A stretch of DNA of 54,390 bases from Clostridiales bacterium (lineage in GTDB: Bacteria; Bacillota; Clostridia; Oscillospirales; Oscillospiraceae), in the NCBI GenBank assembly GCA_022772585.1, contig JALEZN010000128.1:1-54390 (forward strand), given 5' to 3'. Position numbers and translations under genes: made by a program. The notes under the pieces were generated by a model. It made no database searches, was not told where the DNA came from, and worked only from the letters and a program-made list of their open reading frames with translations. Below, piece by piece: positions 42,636-50,019 of the stretch. Numbering within the stretch: the first letter of the stretch is position 1; every line of letters begins with the position of its first letter.

Positions 42636-43007
42636 TCAAAACGCATTCTCAATATATGTAATAGTAGGTGATCTGGTCTCAAGCCCCTGGGGGGCATAGA
42701 TCTCCGCCACATCGAACCGGGGCTGTTTTTCGGTGGGGTGCCCGGCCAGATAGAGCTCCGCCGTGATCCGCAGACGCTGCTGCTTGTGCCGGTCCACCGC
42801 CTCCCGCCCTGCGGAAAAAGAATCTCCCCGGCGCAGCTTGACCTCCACAAACATCAGATAGTCCCGGTCCTCCGCGATGAGGTCGATCTCCCCGTAGCGG
42901 GTGCGGTAGCCGGCGGCCACGATAGTGCAGCCCCGTTTGCGCAGGTACTCCGCTGCCAGGGCCTCGCCCCACCGCCCGGTAAGGGCGCTCCGTCCCGCCC
43001 CGTTCAC
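42636..43007 (-). CDS. YraN/UPF0102 family endonuclease-like protein
   Basis: A 123-residue protein with the restriction-endonuclease-like fold of UPF0102. Signatures are GRWGEALAAEYLRKRGCTIV, the nuclease-core RTRYGEIDLIAEDRDYLMFV (E...D) and EVKLRRGDSF (ExK). It overlaps rnhB upstream by 4 nt. The order rplS-rbgA-rnhB-yraN is conserved in Firmicutes. The in vivo role is unknown. Confidence 0.94.
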   Translation of the reverse strand: MNGAGRSALTGRWGEALAAEYLRKRGCTIVAAGYRTRYGEIDLIAEDRDYLMFVEVKLRRGDSFSAGREAVDRHKQQRLRITAELYLAGHPTEKQPRFDVAEIYAPQGLETRSPTITYIENAF

Positions 43008-43618
43008 AGGTTCTTCAAAAAGCTCCGGCGGTGGATGGGACTGGGGCCATACCGCCGCAGCAGCTCGTAGTGCAGTTTGGTGCCGTAGCCCTTGTGGCGG
43101 GCGAACTCGTACTGGGGATACTCCTCCGCCGCCCGCTCCATGTACCGGTCCCGGCTCACCTTGGCCAGGATGGACGCGGCGGCGATGCTGGCGCTGCGGC
43201 TGTCCCCCTTGACCACCTTCTGATGTGGGGTGGTGATGGCGGCGCTCTTCCCTTTATCCCGGTTCCCGTCGATAAGGGCGAAGTCGGGCCGGATGTTCAG
43301 CCCGTCGATGGCCAGCTGCATGGCCTTCATCCGGGCGCTGAGGATGTCGGTGCGGTCGATCTCCTCCGCGTCCACCCACGCCACCGCCCAGGCCGCGGCC
43401 CGCTCCCGGATAAGGTCGAAGAGAACGTCCCGCTTTTTGGGACTCACCTGCTTGGAGTCGTTGAGGCCGGGGAGGTCCACACCCATGGGCAGTATCACGG
43501 CGGCGGCGTACACCGGCCCGGCCAGGGGCCCGGCCCCCGCCTCGTCGCAGCCGCAGACCACACCCGCCCCCTGCTCTGCCAGGGAGCGCTCCAGCTCCCA
43601 CAGATCAGGCTTCTCCAT
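43004..43618 (-). CDS. rnhB: Ribonuclease HII
   Basis: A 204-residue ribonuclease that removes RNA from RNA-DNA hybrids and misincorporated ribonucleotides. The acidic core is intact: VVCGCDEAGAGPLAGPVYAA (DEAG), FALIDGNRDK and KGDSRSASIAAASILAKVSR. The start is 13 nt inside the end of rbgA, a tight coupling, and the stop overlaps yraN by 4 nt. Confidence 0.96.
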   Translation of the reverse strand: MEKPDLWELERSLAEQGAGVVCGCDEAGAGPLAGPVYAAAVILPMGVDLPGLNDSKQVSPKKRDVLFDLIRERAAAWAVAWVDAEEIDRTDILSARMKAMQLAIDGLNIRPDFALIDGNRDKGKSAAITTPHQKVVKGDSRSASIAAASILAKVSRDRYMERAAEEYPQYEFARHKGYGTKLHYELLRRYGPSPIHRRSFLKNL

Positions 43619-44489
43619 CCGGTGCTTCCTCCCTCCGCTCCAGGTCGCCGGGGGTCTCCAGCGTGAAGCGGCCCAGCTTGCCGCCCCGGTACTCGTCCAG
43701 CAATATCTTGGCCATGCGCTCGGTGTCCGGCTCGCCGCCGGAGATGAGGAAGCCCCGCTTGCGGGCGGCCCGCTCCAGCAGCTCCCACCCCTGGGCGGCG
43801 GGGTCGGCCTCGATCTTATAGCGCCCCAGTGCCTGGGGATAGCGGCGGTTGAGCAGGTCCATGAAGTGGCAGGCCAGGGTCTCCACGTCCATGATCTCGT
43901 CCTTCACCGCGCCGGTAAAGGCCAGATTCAGGCCGATGGACTGATCCTCGAATTTGGGCCACAGGATGCCCGGCGTGTCCAGCAGGTCCAGCGACGCGTC
44001 CACGCTGACCCACTGCTTTCCCCGGGTGACGCCGGGACGGTCCCCAGCCTTGGCGGACTTCTTTTTGGCCACCTGGTTGATAAAGGTGGACTTGCCCACG
44101 TTGGGCACCCCCACGATCATGGCCCGGATGGGGCGGCCCACCTGGCCCTTGGCCTTCCACTGCTCCAACTTATCCTTCAGGGCAGACCGGGCGGCGGCGG
44201 AGAACTGGCTGACGCCCTTGCCGTCCTTGGCGTTGGTCTCCAGGACCGTGCAGCCCTGGGCGCGGAACCAGCTCCCCCACTCCTGATTCATGGCGGGGTC
44301 GGCCTGATCAGCCCGGTTGAGCACGATGATCCGGGGCTTGGCGCCCACCAGATCGTCAATGTCCGGATTGCGGCTGGAGATGGGGATACGGGCGTCCACC
44401 ACCTCGGCCACCAGGTCCACATATTTCAAATTCTCCGCGATCATACGGCGCGTCTTGGTCATATGTCCCGGATACCACTGTATATAAAT
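43605..44489 (-). CDS. rbgA: Ribosome biogenesis GTPase RbgA/YlqF with apparent ATT start
   Basis: A circularly permuted GTPase needed for 50S maturation. The permuted order is visible: G4 (IIVLNRADQ) comes before G1 (GVPNVGKSTFINQV) and G3 (DTPGILWPK). The first ATG (44462) gives 285 residues but loses the conserved family start. The same frame continues upstream as YIQWYPGHMTKTRR, matching the RbgA N-terminus, and reaches ATT at 44489 with AGGGG nine bases before it; no ATG, GTG or TTG lies between it and the upstream TGA. I therefore extend the gene to 44489 (about 294 residues). A CTG at 44498 is less likely because it touches the Shine-Dalgarno site. Confidence 0.85.
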   Translation of the reverse strand: MYIQWYPGHMTKTRRMIAENLKYVDLVAEVVDARIPISSRNPDIDDLVGAKPRIIVLNRADQADPAMNQEWGSWFRAQGCTVLETNAKDGKGVSQFSAAARSALKDKLEQWKAKGQVGRPIRAMIVGVPNVGKSTFINQVAKKKSAKAGDRPGVTRGKQWVSVDASLDLLDTPGILWPKFEDQSIGLNLAFTGAVKDEIMDVETLACHFMDLLNRRYPQALGRYKIEADPAAQGWELLERAARKRGFLISGGEPDTERMAKILLDEYRGGKLGRFTLETPGDLERREEAPDGEA

Positions 44490-44536
44490 AGCCGTCAGCC
44501 CCTTTGCTTCTGCGTGATCCGTTCACAGATTCTATC

Positions 44537-44542
44537 ATTATA
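44537..44542 (-). promoter_or_regulatory. -10 box of the rbgA promoter
   Basis: A perfect TATAAT on the minus strand, about 48 bp before the ATT start. No good -35 hexamer is seen at 16-18 bp. It places the transcript start close to 44530 and excludes a longer rbgA N-terminus. Confidence 0.5.
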
Positions 44543-44596
44543 CACAATATGTTGCGAGAAAAAAAGACCTTTCTCCCGTCTTTGGTGATGAAATGC

Positions 44597-44626
44597 AAAA
44601 AAGAGAGGCCGAAGCCTCTCTTTTTT
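44597..44626 (-). terminator. Rho-independent terminator after rplS
   Basis: A perfect stem of at least 7 bp (GAGAGGC, CGAA, GCCTCTC) flanked by A and T runs, immediately after the rplS stop. Confidence 0.9.
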
Positions 44627-44636
44627 GTGGATGGGA

Positions 44637-44978
44637 TCAGATGCGCTCCTTGACCTTGGCGCTCTTGCCCACGCGGTCGCGCAGGTAGTAGAGCTTGGCA
44701 CGGCGGACCTTGCCGTGACGGACCAGCTCGATCTTCTCGACAGAAGGAGCGTGGATGGGGAACACCTTCTCCACGCCGACACCGTAAGAGATGCGGCGGA
44801 CGGTGATGGTCTCCTCGATGCCGCCATGCTTCTTGGCGATGACGGTGCCCTCGAACACCTGGATACGCTCGCGGTTGCCTTCCTTGACCTTGATGTGGAC
44901 ACGGACGGTATCACCGATGGCGGCGACGGGGGGCTCGGCCTTCAGGTTCTTCTCGTTAAACGCCTTCAACAGATCCAT
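44637..44978 (-). CDS. rplS: 50S ribosomal protein L19
   Basis: A 113-residue L19. It starts [20 protein letters not shown] and contains the family segments [40 protein letters not shown] and [20 protein letters not shown]. The ATG at 44978 has AGGAGG nine bases upstream. It is upstream of rbgA, its usual partner gene, but separated from it by a terminator and the rbgA promoter. Confidence 0.97.
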   Translation of the reverse strand: MDLLKAFNEKNLKAEPPVAAIGDTVRVHIKVKEGNRERIQVFEGTVIAKKHGGIEETITVRRISYGVGVEKVFPIHAPSVEKIELVRHGKVRRAKLYYLRDRVGKSAKVKERI

Positions 44979-44991
44979 GGATAGTTTCCTC

Positions 44992-45714
44992 CTAATTATA
45001 GGTGTTCTTACCGCCCTTTCCATGCCGGCCTCTCTTTGGACCGGCGGCGGCAGAGGACCACCCTTTCTTCAGACTGAAATAGTTTAGCATACCCCCCGCC
45101 TGATTGCAAGGATAATTTCCAGAAAAATCTCTCTTTTTTGCCGCTGTGAGGGCGTTCACCGTCAGCCAGGCCCCGGTGAGCAAAAGGGTGGGATTGGCGG
45201 TGAGGCACATCAGCCACACGCCCGCTGCCATCAAAGTCAGGGAGAGCACAGCGGAAAGCGCGGCGGTGAGCCGCTCTCCCCACTCCCACCGGTCCAGAAG
45301 GGCGGCGAGCGCCCGCCCTCCGTCCAGCGGGCCCACGGGCAGCAGATTGAACAGGGCCAGGCTGAGATTGAGTCCCGCGAACAGCCAGGCCCTCTCCCCC
45401 CACCAGGGAGCCAGCCGGGCGGACAGGAATGCCAGCCCTCCGTTGACGGCGGGACCGGCCAGGGCCACGGCGGCCCGGGCCCAACGCCCCGCTGGAGCGC
45501 CTCCTGCCAGACGCAGCTCCGCCCCCACACAGGTGAGGCGCAGAGCTGCTATCCTGCCGCCGCAGGCCAGCACGGCCAGACAATGCCCCATCTCGTGAAG
45601 GGCGCAGGCCAGTCCCGCCCAGAGGATGAGTCCGTCGGTATCCATATAAAAGAGGAAGGCCGCCAGCAGCAGAAAGCCCCCGCTGACCTCCACCCTTCTC
45701 CAGCGCAGCGCCAT
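44992..45714 (-). CDS. SpoIVFB-like M50 intramembrane metalloprotease
   Basis: About 240 residues with six or so membrane helices. The zinc motif is [19 protein letters not shown] (HExxH) and the third-ligand motif is [16 protein letters not shown] (NxxPxxxLDGGR). In Bacillus SpoIVFB cleaves pro-sigma-K and is held by SpoIVFA, whose gene lies directly upstream, as the M23 gene does here. The C-terminal CBS domain of Bacillus SpoIVFB is absent. The ATG at 45714 lies 10 bp past the M23 stop without a clear Shine-Dalgarno site. The last 40 codons overlap the rplS promoter and leader. Confidence 0.8.
   Translation of the reverse strand: MALRWRRVEVSGGFLLLAAFLFYMDTDGLILWAGLACALHEMGHCLAVLACGGRIAALRLTCVGAELRLAGGAPAGRWARAAVALAGPAVNGGLAFLSARLAPWWGERAWLFAGLNLSLALFNLLPVGPLDGGRALAALLDRWEWGERLTAALSAVLSLTLMAAGVWLMCLTANPTLLLTGAWLTVNALTAAKKRDFSGNYPCNQAGGMLNYFSLKKGWSSAAAGPKRGRHGKGGKNTYN
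45081..45109 (-). promoter_or_regulatory. Sigma-A-like promoter of rplS, inside the M50 gene
   Basis: TTGCAA, a 17-bp spacer and TAAACT on the minus strand, about 100 bp before the rplS start. The leader between them holds a GCCGGT/GCCGGC hairpin that could serve as an L19-type regulatory leader; that part is speculative. Confidence 0.6.
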
Positions 45715-45724
45715 GGCGGCGGGA

Positions 45725-46723
45725 TCACTGGGTCTGGATATAGTAGACCGGGTTGAGACGCACCCCGTCCCGCTTGATCTCAAAATGCAGATGAGGACCA
45801 GTGGCGTTCCCCGTGGCTCCGGACACGGCCACCTGCTCCCCCGCCTTCACTGTCTGTCCCTGCTGGACCAGCAGTTCACCGCAGTGGGCGTAAAAACTGG
45901 TCACCCCGCCGGCATGGCGCAGCTGAAGGTAGAGTCCATATACCTGGCTCTCCCCGATGTAATCCACAGTCCCGTCGGCAAAGGCCAGCACCGGCGTTCC
46001 GGTATTGACGGCCAGATCCACCCCGCAGTGGAACTTCTCACCGCCGTCCACCGGGTGCTCCCGCCAGCCGTAGGCGGAGGACACCCACCCCAGAGCCGGA
46101 GTGACGGTCTCCCCCACATCCAGCCGGTACTTGTCCATGGTGGTATTGTCGGGCAGTGCCGGACCGGAATAGGCCATGACCGTCACTTCGGGTTCTTCCG
46201 GTTCTGCCGGAGATGGTCCCGAGCGCGCGAAAGTGTCCGCAAAGGGGGACGGAGAGGGCACAGCGGCCGCGGCGCCGCTCAGGGCCAGGCAGCGGGCGGC
46301 GTCCGGACTCCCGGAGCCCAGCCGCTCCGCCTCACGGAAATAGAGCGCCCCCGGCAGTGTGGGCCCCACTTCCTTCATGGCGGTACCTTCCGCGAATACC
46401 CCGTTCCACAGGACGGCCAGCGTCTCCGCGGCAGACTCGCCCTGGGAGATGGCCCGGCCCATATCGGCAAAGGCGGCCGTAAAATCGGTGTCAGCATGCA
46501 GGATCTGCTGCAGCTCGCTCCGAAGGCTCTCCATCTGCTGAGGGAATACCCCCTTTCCCGCCAGTGTCACAACGAAGATTGCTACGCACACCGCCAGCTG
46601 CAGCAGACGCCGCCGCTCCCTGGGCGCCAGGGTCACGGCGCGGTGTTTTTTCCTGCTCCGTCTGGACGGGGCGCTCCGTGTCTGCCGCCGCTGCGCCCAC
46701 TCCTGATAGGTCATGCTCTCCAT
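45725..46723 (-). CDS. M23 (LytM) family peptidase, SpoIVFA-like
   Basis: A 332-residue single-pass membrane protein. A basic N-terminus (PSRRSRKKHRAVTLAPRERR) precedes one helix (LLQLAVCVAIFVVTLAGKGV). A long extracytoplasmic region ends in an M23 domain. The zinc ligands are all present: GEKFHCGVDLA (HxxxD), YAHCGELLVQQG, and GPHLHFEIKRDG (HxH). It should therefore be catalytically competent, unlike degenerate SpoIVFA or SpoIIQ homologues. It is immediately followed by the M50 protease, the SpoIVFA-SpoIVFB arrangement. The ATG has GGGGG nine bases upstream. Confidence 0.85.
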   Translation of the reverse strand: MESMTYQEWAQRRQTRSAPSRRSRKKHRAVTLAPRERRRLLQLAVCVAIFVVTLAGKGVFPQQMESLRSELQQILHADTDFTAAFADMGRAISQGESAAETLAVLWNGVFAEGTAMKEVGPTLPGALYFREAERLGSGSPDAARCLALSGAAAAVPSPSPFADTFARSGPSPAEPEEPEVTVMAYSGPALPDNTTMDKYRLDVGETVTPALGWVSSAYGWREHPVDGGEKFHCGVDLAVNTGTPVLAFADGTVDYIGESQVYGLYLQLRHAGGVTSFYAHCGELLVQQGQTVKAGEQVAVSGATGNATGPHLHFEIKRDGVRLNPVYYIQTQ

Positions 46724-46772
46724 ATAAGACGGCCCCCTTCTTCCGCATCCGATCTGTATTATGTCTATGCGG

Positions 46773-46788
46773 ATAGGGCAAGCCCTAT
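46773..46788. promoter_or_regulatory. 16-bp perfect palindrome upstream of the M23/M50 pair
   Basis: ATAGGGCAAGCCCTAT is a perfect inverted repeat with a 2-bp centre, about 50 bp before the M23 start. It could be a regulator-binding site or a short hairpin. Confidence 0.3.
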
Positions 46789-46830
46789 GCCTTCATTCCC
46801 GGCGTTTTTTCTGCGAAGAGACGCACACGG

Positions 46831-46875
46831 AAAAAGGGACCGGCAGGGCCAGATCGCCCTGCCGGTCCCTTTTTT
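46831..46875 (-). terminator. Rho-independent terminator after the 62-residue gene
   Basis: A perfect 15-bp stem (AAGGGACCGGCAGGG/CCCTGCCGGTCCCTT) with an 8-nt loop and flanking A and T runs. It lies just past the small gene and can work in both directions. Confidence 0.9.
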
Positions 46876-46878
46876 GTC

Positions 46879-47067
46879 TCAGTGTGCGCCGTCCCCGCCG
46901 CTCCGGCCATGCCAGACCTTCAGACTTGGCCCGCTGGTGCCGCTGACGATGGGCTTTGCGGGCTCCTTTCCGTGCTTTGCCTTTCCCTGGAGCTCCGGGA
47001 CGGGCGGAGCATCATTTCTGGGCTTTGTGTGCGTCCAGTCCGGCCTTGCCATTCCCTTTTTGGGCAT
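46879..47067 (-). CDS. Small basic protein of 62 residues, function unknown
   Basis: Starts MPKKGMARPDWTHTKPRN and continues APPVPELQGKAKHGKEPAKP, then SGTSGPSLKVWHGRSGGDG. Rich in Lys, Pro, Gly and His, with no hydrophobic segment and no family I recognise. It is supported as a gene by GAGGTGA seven bases before the ATG, a strong terminator right after the stop, and the same strand as its neighbours. It starts 49 bp after the LysM-CAP gene and could be co-transcribed with it. Confidence 0.65.
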   Translation of the reverse strand: MPKKGMARPDWTHTKPRNDAPPVPELQGKAKHGKEPAKPIVSGTSGPSLKVWHGRSGGDGAH

Positions 47068-47116
47068 CGTATCACCTCAAAAAGTAGTCTGCCCCATGGC
47101 CGGGAGAATATCCCGC

Positions 47117-47722
47117 TCAGCCAATGAACATCTGGGTCCAATAGTGGCCGGCCGCCACGTAGCCCACGCCGATCTGGGTGTAAGAGGCGTTGAGGATGTT
47201 GGCGCGGTGTCCGCTGGAATTCATCCAGGCGTTCACCACAGCCTGAGGCGTCCGCTGTCCGTACGCGATGTTTTCACCCGCCGTACGGAACGAGAGTCCA
47301 AAGGCTTTTATCATCTGGAACGGACTTCCGTAGGTAGGGCTGGTATGGGAGAAATAGCGGTTGTCCACCATGTCCTGGGACTTGTAGCGGGCCACACGGG
47401 AGAGCTCCCAGTGCTCTGTCAGCGGCTTGAGACCGTTTTGGACCCGGATCTCATTTACCAGCCGGATGACCTCCCGCTCGAAGGAGACCACAGTGGGATC
47501 CAGCTGGGGGATGGTAAGTACCTGCCCCGGGTAGATCAGATTGGGATCAGAGATCTGAGGGTTGGCATCAATGATCTCACGTGTTCCCACCTGGTATCTC
47601 ACTGCCAGCTTCCACATGGTGTCGCCCGCCGCCACTGTGTGGGTGACGCCGGCCGCAGACGCAGGGAGCGTGCACGCAAGCACCAGAAACAGCACGGTAC
47701 AAAGAGAAATCAATTTTTTCAC
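47117..47722 (-). CDS. Secreted LysM-CAP domain protein (GTG start)
   Basis: A 201-residue secreted protein. A signal peptide (KKLISLCTVLFLVLACTLPA, cut near ASA-A) precedes one LysM domain (VAAGDTMWKLAVRYQVGTRE, residues about 28-72) that binds peptidoglycan, and a CAP domain (residues about 80-200) with the signature SGHRANILNASYTQIGVGYV and AGENIAYGQRTPQAVV. It resembles YkwD and spore-coat LysM-CAP proteins. The start is a GTG at 47722 with AGGAGG six bases upstream. Longer frames upstream would include the promoter. Confidence 0.92.
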   Translation of the reverse strand: MKKLISLCTVLFLVLACTLPASAAGVTHTVAAGDTMWKLAVRYQVGTREIIDANPQISDPNLIYPGQVLTIPQLDPTVVSFEREVIRLVNEIRVQNGLKPLTEHWELSRVARYKSQDMVDNRYFSHTSPTYGSPFQMIKAFGLSFRTAGENIAYGQRTPQAVVNAWMNSSGHRANILNASYTQIGVGYVAAGHYWTQMFIG

Positions 47723-47810
47723 ACAGGACCTCCTGACTGAAGTACATGCGGCCCCCCACGGATGCGGGGACCGCCGGATAAAGCGGTAACTGCCTCGCGA
47801 AGCCAGAAAG

Positions 47811-47839
47811 ATTGTAACCGATTTGTAACTATTTTTCAA
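47811..47839 (-). promoter_or_regulatory. Sigma-A-like promoter of the LysM-CAP gene
   Basis: TTGAAA, a 17-bp spacer and TACAAT on the minus strand, about 90 bp before the GTG. The transcribed leader carries a GC hairpin near 47749-47775. Confidence 0.7.
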
Positions 47840-47898
47840 AGGTAAATCATTCCGCTTCCCAAAAACGGAGCCGCTCACGACCTGTTTCTCAAACTTTC

Positions 47899-47927
47899 TT
47901 GCCTTTTTTGCTCTTTTGTGGTAGTCT
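47899..47927 (+). promoter_or_regulatory. Possible promoter of the DtxR-family gene
   Basis: TTGCCT, a 17-bp spacer and TAGTCT on the plus strand, about 33 bp before the start. Confidence 0.45.
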
Positions 47928-47960
47928 ATTAAGAAACACGGAGCATCGGGGAGAGCTTTT

Positions 47961-48359
47961 ATGAACATTCACGAATCTGCGGAAGATTATCTGGAGGCCA
48001 TTCTGATCCTGAAAGAACGTCTTGGCCTTGTCCGCTCCATCGACATCGTCCACGAGCGGGGCTACAGCAAGCCCAGCGTCAGCATCGCCATGAAGCGGCT
48101 GAGAGAAAACGGATATATCGAGATGGACCCGGCGGGCTATATCACACTGCTGCCTCCCGGCGAGGCCATCGCCCAGCGCATCTACGAGCGCCACCGCCTG
48201 CTCACCCGGTTCCTAATCCAGCTGGGCGTCAGCGAGGATGTGGCGGCGGCCGACGCCTGCAAGATGGAGCACGACCTGAGCGACGAGACCTTTGAAAAGA
48301 TCATTCAGCACGCTCTGGGCAGGCAGAACCAGGAGCGCCAGGAACAGCAGAACAGATAA
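47961..48359 (+). CDS. DtxR/MntR-family metal-dependent transcriptional regulator
   Basis: A 132-residue regulator with an N-terminal winged helix (AEDYLEAILILKERLG, KPSVSIAMKRLRENGYIEMD) and a dimerisation/metal domain; no SH3 domain. The metal ligands align with both subfamilies: Asp and Glu at the N-terminus (D9, E12), His in YERHRLL, and CKMEHDLS, whose Cys and Glu-His pair match the DtxR/IdeR pattern rather than the MntR Glu-Glu-His pattern. It is thus more likely iron- than manganese-responsive, which is inference. It faces away from the LysM-CAP gene and ends at a shared terminator. Confidence 0.92.
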   Translation: MNIHESAEDYLEAILILKERLGLVRSIDIVHERGYSKPSVSIAMKRLRENGYIEMDPAGYITLLPPGEAIAQRIYERHRLLTRFLIQLGVSEDVAAADACKMEHDLSDETFEKIIQHALGRQNQERQEQQNR

Positions 48360-48360
48360 A

Positions 48361-48397
48361 AAAAGACGCGCGGACGAAATATCCGCGCGTCTTTTTT
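48361..48397 (+). terminator. Bidirectional terminator between the DtxR-family and Rieske-FAD genes
   Basis: A 10-bp GC stem (GACGCGCGGA/TCCGCGCGTC) with a 7-nt loop, flanked by A and T runs. It serves two convergent genes. Confidence 0.9.
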
Positions 48398-48433
48398 GTT
48401 ATTTCCCCTGTACCAGACGACCCGGACAGCTTT

Positions 48434-49738
48434 TTACCGCCGTTTCAGATCCCCCGTGGCGGGGTTATCCATCAGAGCACCGTTCTCCTCAAACCGTGAG
48501 CCATGACAGGGGCAATCCCACGAGCGTTCCTGCGGATTCCATTTCAACGCGCAGCCCATATGGGGACAGCGGGGTGCGGAAGGCGTGAGCAGGTTTACGG
48601 CAGCTTCCGCCGCGTTGACCGCCAGCTGGGGCCGCAGCATTGTCCGGGACGGAGAGAACACAGCAGCCCAGGGGTTCTCTTTTCCCTGGATAAGATCACT
48701 TAGGAGCATGGCTGCCGCCATGGAGGAGGTCATCCCCCATTTATTGAAGCCTGTGGCCACATAGAGGCCGGGCGTATGCTTACCATAGCGTCCGATATAA
48801 GGAACACCGTCCAGAGTCATGCAGTCCTGGGTGGCCCAGCGGCAGACCTCCCGGGCGTTTGGGTAATGCTCCCGGGCAAAATCCTCCGGCGCCGCCCATC
48901 CCCTTCCCCGCTTTCCGGTGCGGTGGGCCCCGCCGCCCAGGAGCAGAAGGGAACCATAGTTCCGAAAGGAAAGGCCGTCGTCCGCCTCGTCCACATACAT
49001 CCCGTCCAGCTCCTGCGCGCCCTCCAGGGCGAGCACGTAGGAGCGGTGCTGATAGAGCTTCAAAAAATAGCCGCCGTGCTTGTTGATGATGGGAAAATGC
49101 GTGGCGATCACGATAGCCTGAGCCCTGATTCTGCCATAGTCGGTGCGCACGGTGTTCCCCGCAAAGGAGCGGGCCGCCGTGTGCTCCCGGATGTTGAGCC
49201 CCCGGGCCAGACCGGCGGCAAATTTCAGGGGATGGAACTGGGCCTGCCCCTCAAAACGGATGCCTCCGGCGGTGGGAATGGGCAGCGGCAGGCTGTCACG
49301 GAATTGGGCAGGGGCGCCGATGCGCTCCAGCGCGCGCATCTCCCGTTCCAGCTTGCCGGCCTGATCGGCGGAGTATACAAAGGCGTCCTTTGTCTCAAAA
49401 TCGCAGGGGATGGTCCCGGCCAGCTGCCGGTACCGCTCCAGCGCCGCCTCATTGGCCCGCCAGTACATTCCGGCCGCTTCCACGCCGAATTCCCGGATGA
49501 GCTTATCGTAGATCAGGCCGTGCTGGGACGTGAGCTTTGCCGTGGTATTCCGGGAGATCCCGGAACATATGGTATCCGCCTCGATGAGAAGGCAGTCAAT
49601 GTTGGCCTGCGCCATGGCATACGCGCACAAAAGCCCCGCCATTCCCCCGCCTATGATCAGCACATCGGTCGTTGCGTCATGCTCCAGGTGCGGAAAGGCC
49701 GGCAGCGCCGCCGCATCCGCCCATACAGAATCGATCAT
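48434..49738 (-). CDS. FAD-dependent oxidoreductase with C-terminal Rieske domain (YhfW-like)
   Basis: A 434-residue fusion. Residues about 20-370 are a DadA-like FAD domain with DVLIIGGGMAGLLCAYAMA and YVATGFNKWGMTSSMAAAML. Residues about 385-434 form a Rieske [2Fe-2S] domain with both ligand motifs, RCPHMGCALKW and DCPCHGSRFEENG. Bacillus YhfW has the same arrangement; substrate unknown. I chose the ATG at 49738, with GGTGAT about six bases upstream. The gene is followed by the terminator shared with the DtxR-family gene. Confidence 0.92.
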   Translation of the reverse strand: MIDSVWADAAALPAFPHLEHDATTDVLIIGGGMAGLLCAYAMAQANIDCLLIEADTICSGISRNTTAKLTSQHGLIYDKLIREFGVEAAGMYWRANEAALERYRQLAGTIPCDFETKDAFVYSADQAGKLEREMRALERIGAPAQFRDSLPLPIPTAGGIRFEGQAQFHPLKFAAGLARGLNIREHTAARSFAGNTVRTDYGRIRAQAIVIATHFPIINKHGGYFLKLYQHRSYVLALEGAQELDGMYVDEADDGLSFRNYGSLLLLGGGAHRTGKRGRGWAAPEDFAREHYPNAREVCRWATQDCMTLDGVPYIGRYGKHTPGLYVATGFNKWGMTSSMAAAMLLSDLIQGKENPWAAVFSPSRTMLRPQLAVNAAEAAVNLLTPSAPRCPHMGCALKWNPQERSWDCPCHGSRFEENGALMDNPATGDLKRR

Positions 49739-49897
49739 GTCTATCACCACTTTTAGTATGCGCAGACATGGACTGATTATCGCACACGCATGAGGCATTT
49801 TCCGGCGACGCCCGGCCGGTCGTCACAAAAGGCATGGCAGATCCACGCTGTCGCCGCGCAAATACGGACGGCAGGGGTTCTGATGATCCGGCGGACG

Positions 49898-49931
49898 CGG
49901 CGGGAGCGGGCCCAGAGACCCGCTCCCGCCG
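49898..49931 (-). terminator. Strong GC hairpin after the multicopper oxidase gene
   Basis: A perfect 13-bp stem (CGGCGGGAGCGGG/CCCGCTCCCGCCG) with an 8-nt loop about 90 bp past the stop. It has no T run, so it may terminate weakly or protect the mRNA end. Nothing else stands out in the 281-bp gap (49739-50019). Confidence 0.5.
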
Positions 49932-50019
49932 TGTATTCTCCAAAAGGGCACTGGACGTTTCGTACTCTGACCGGCTCAAACGCCGCGCACGCGTTCCACA
50001 TCCTGTTCCGCCGGGCGGC

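Noticed and set aside
45713..47740. A plus-strand open frame of 675 codons spanning the M23 gene, a terminator, the small gene and the LysM-CAP gene
   Set aside because: It crosses three separate minus-strand genes and a strong terminator, and has no motif.
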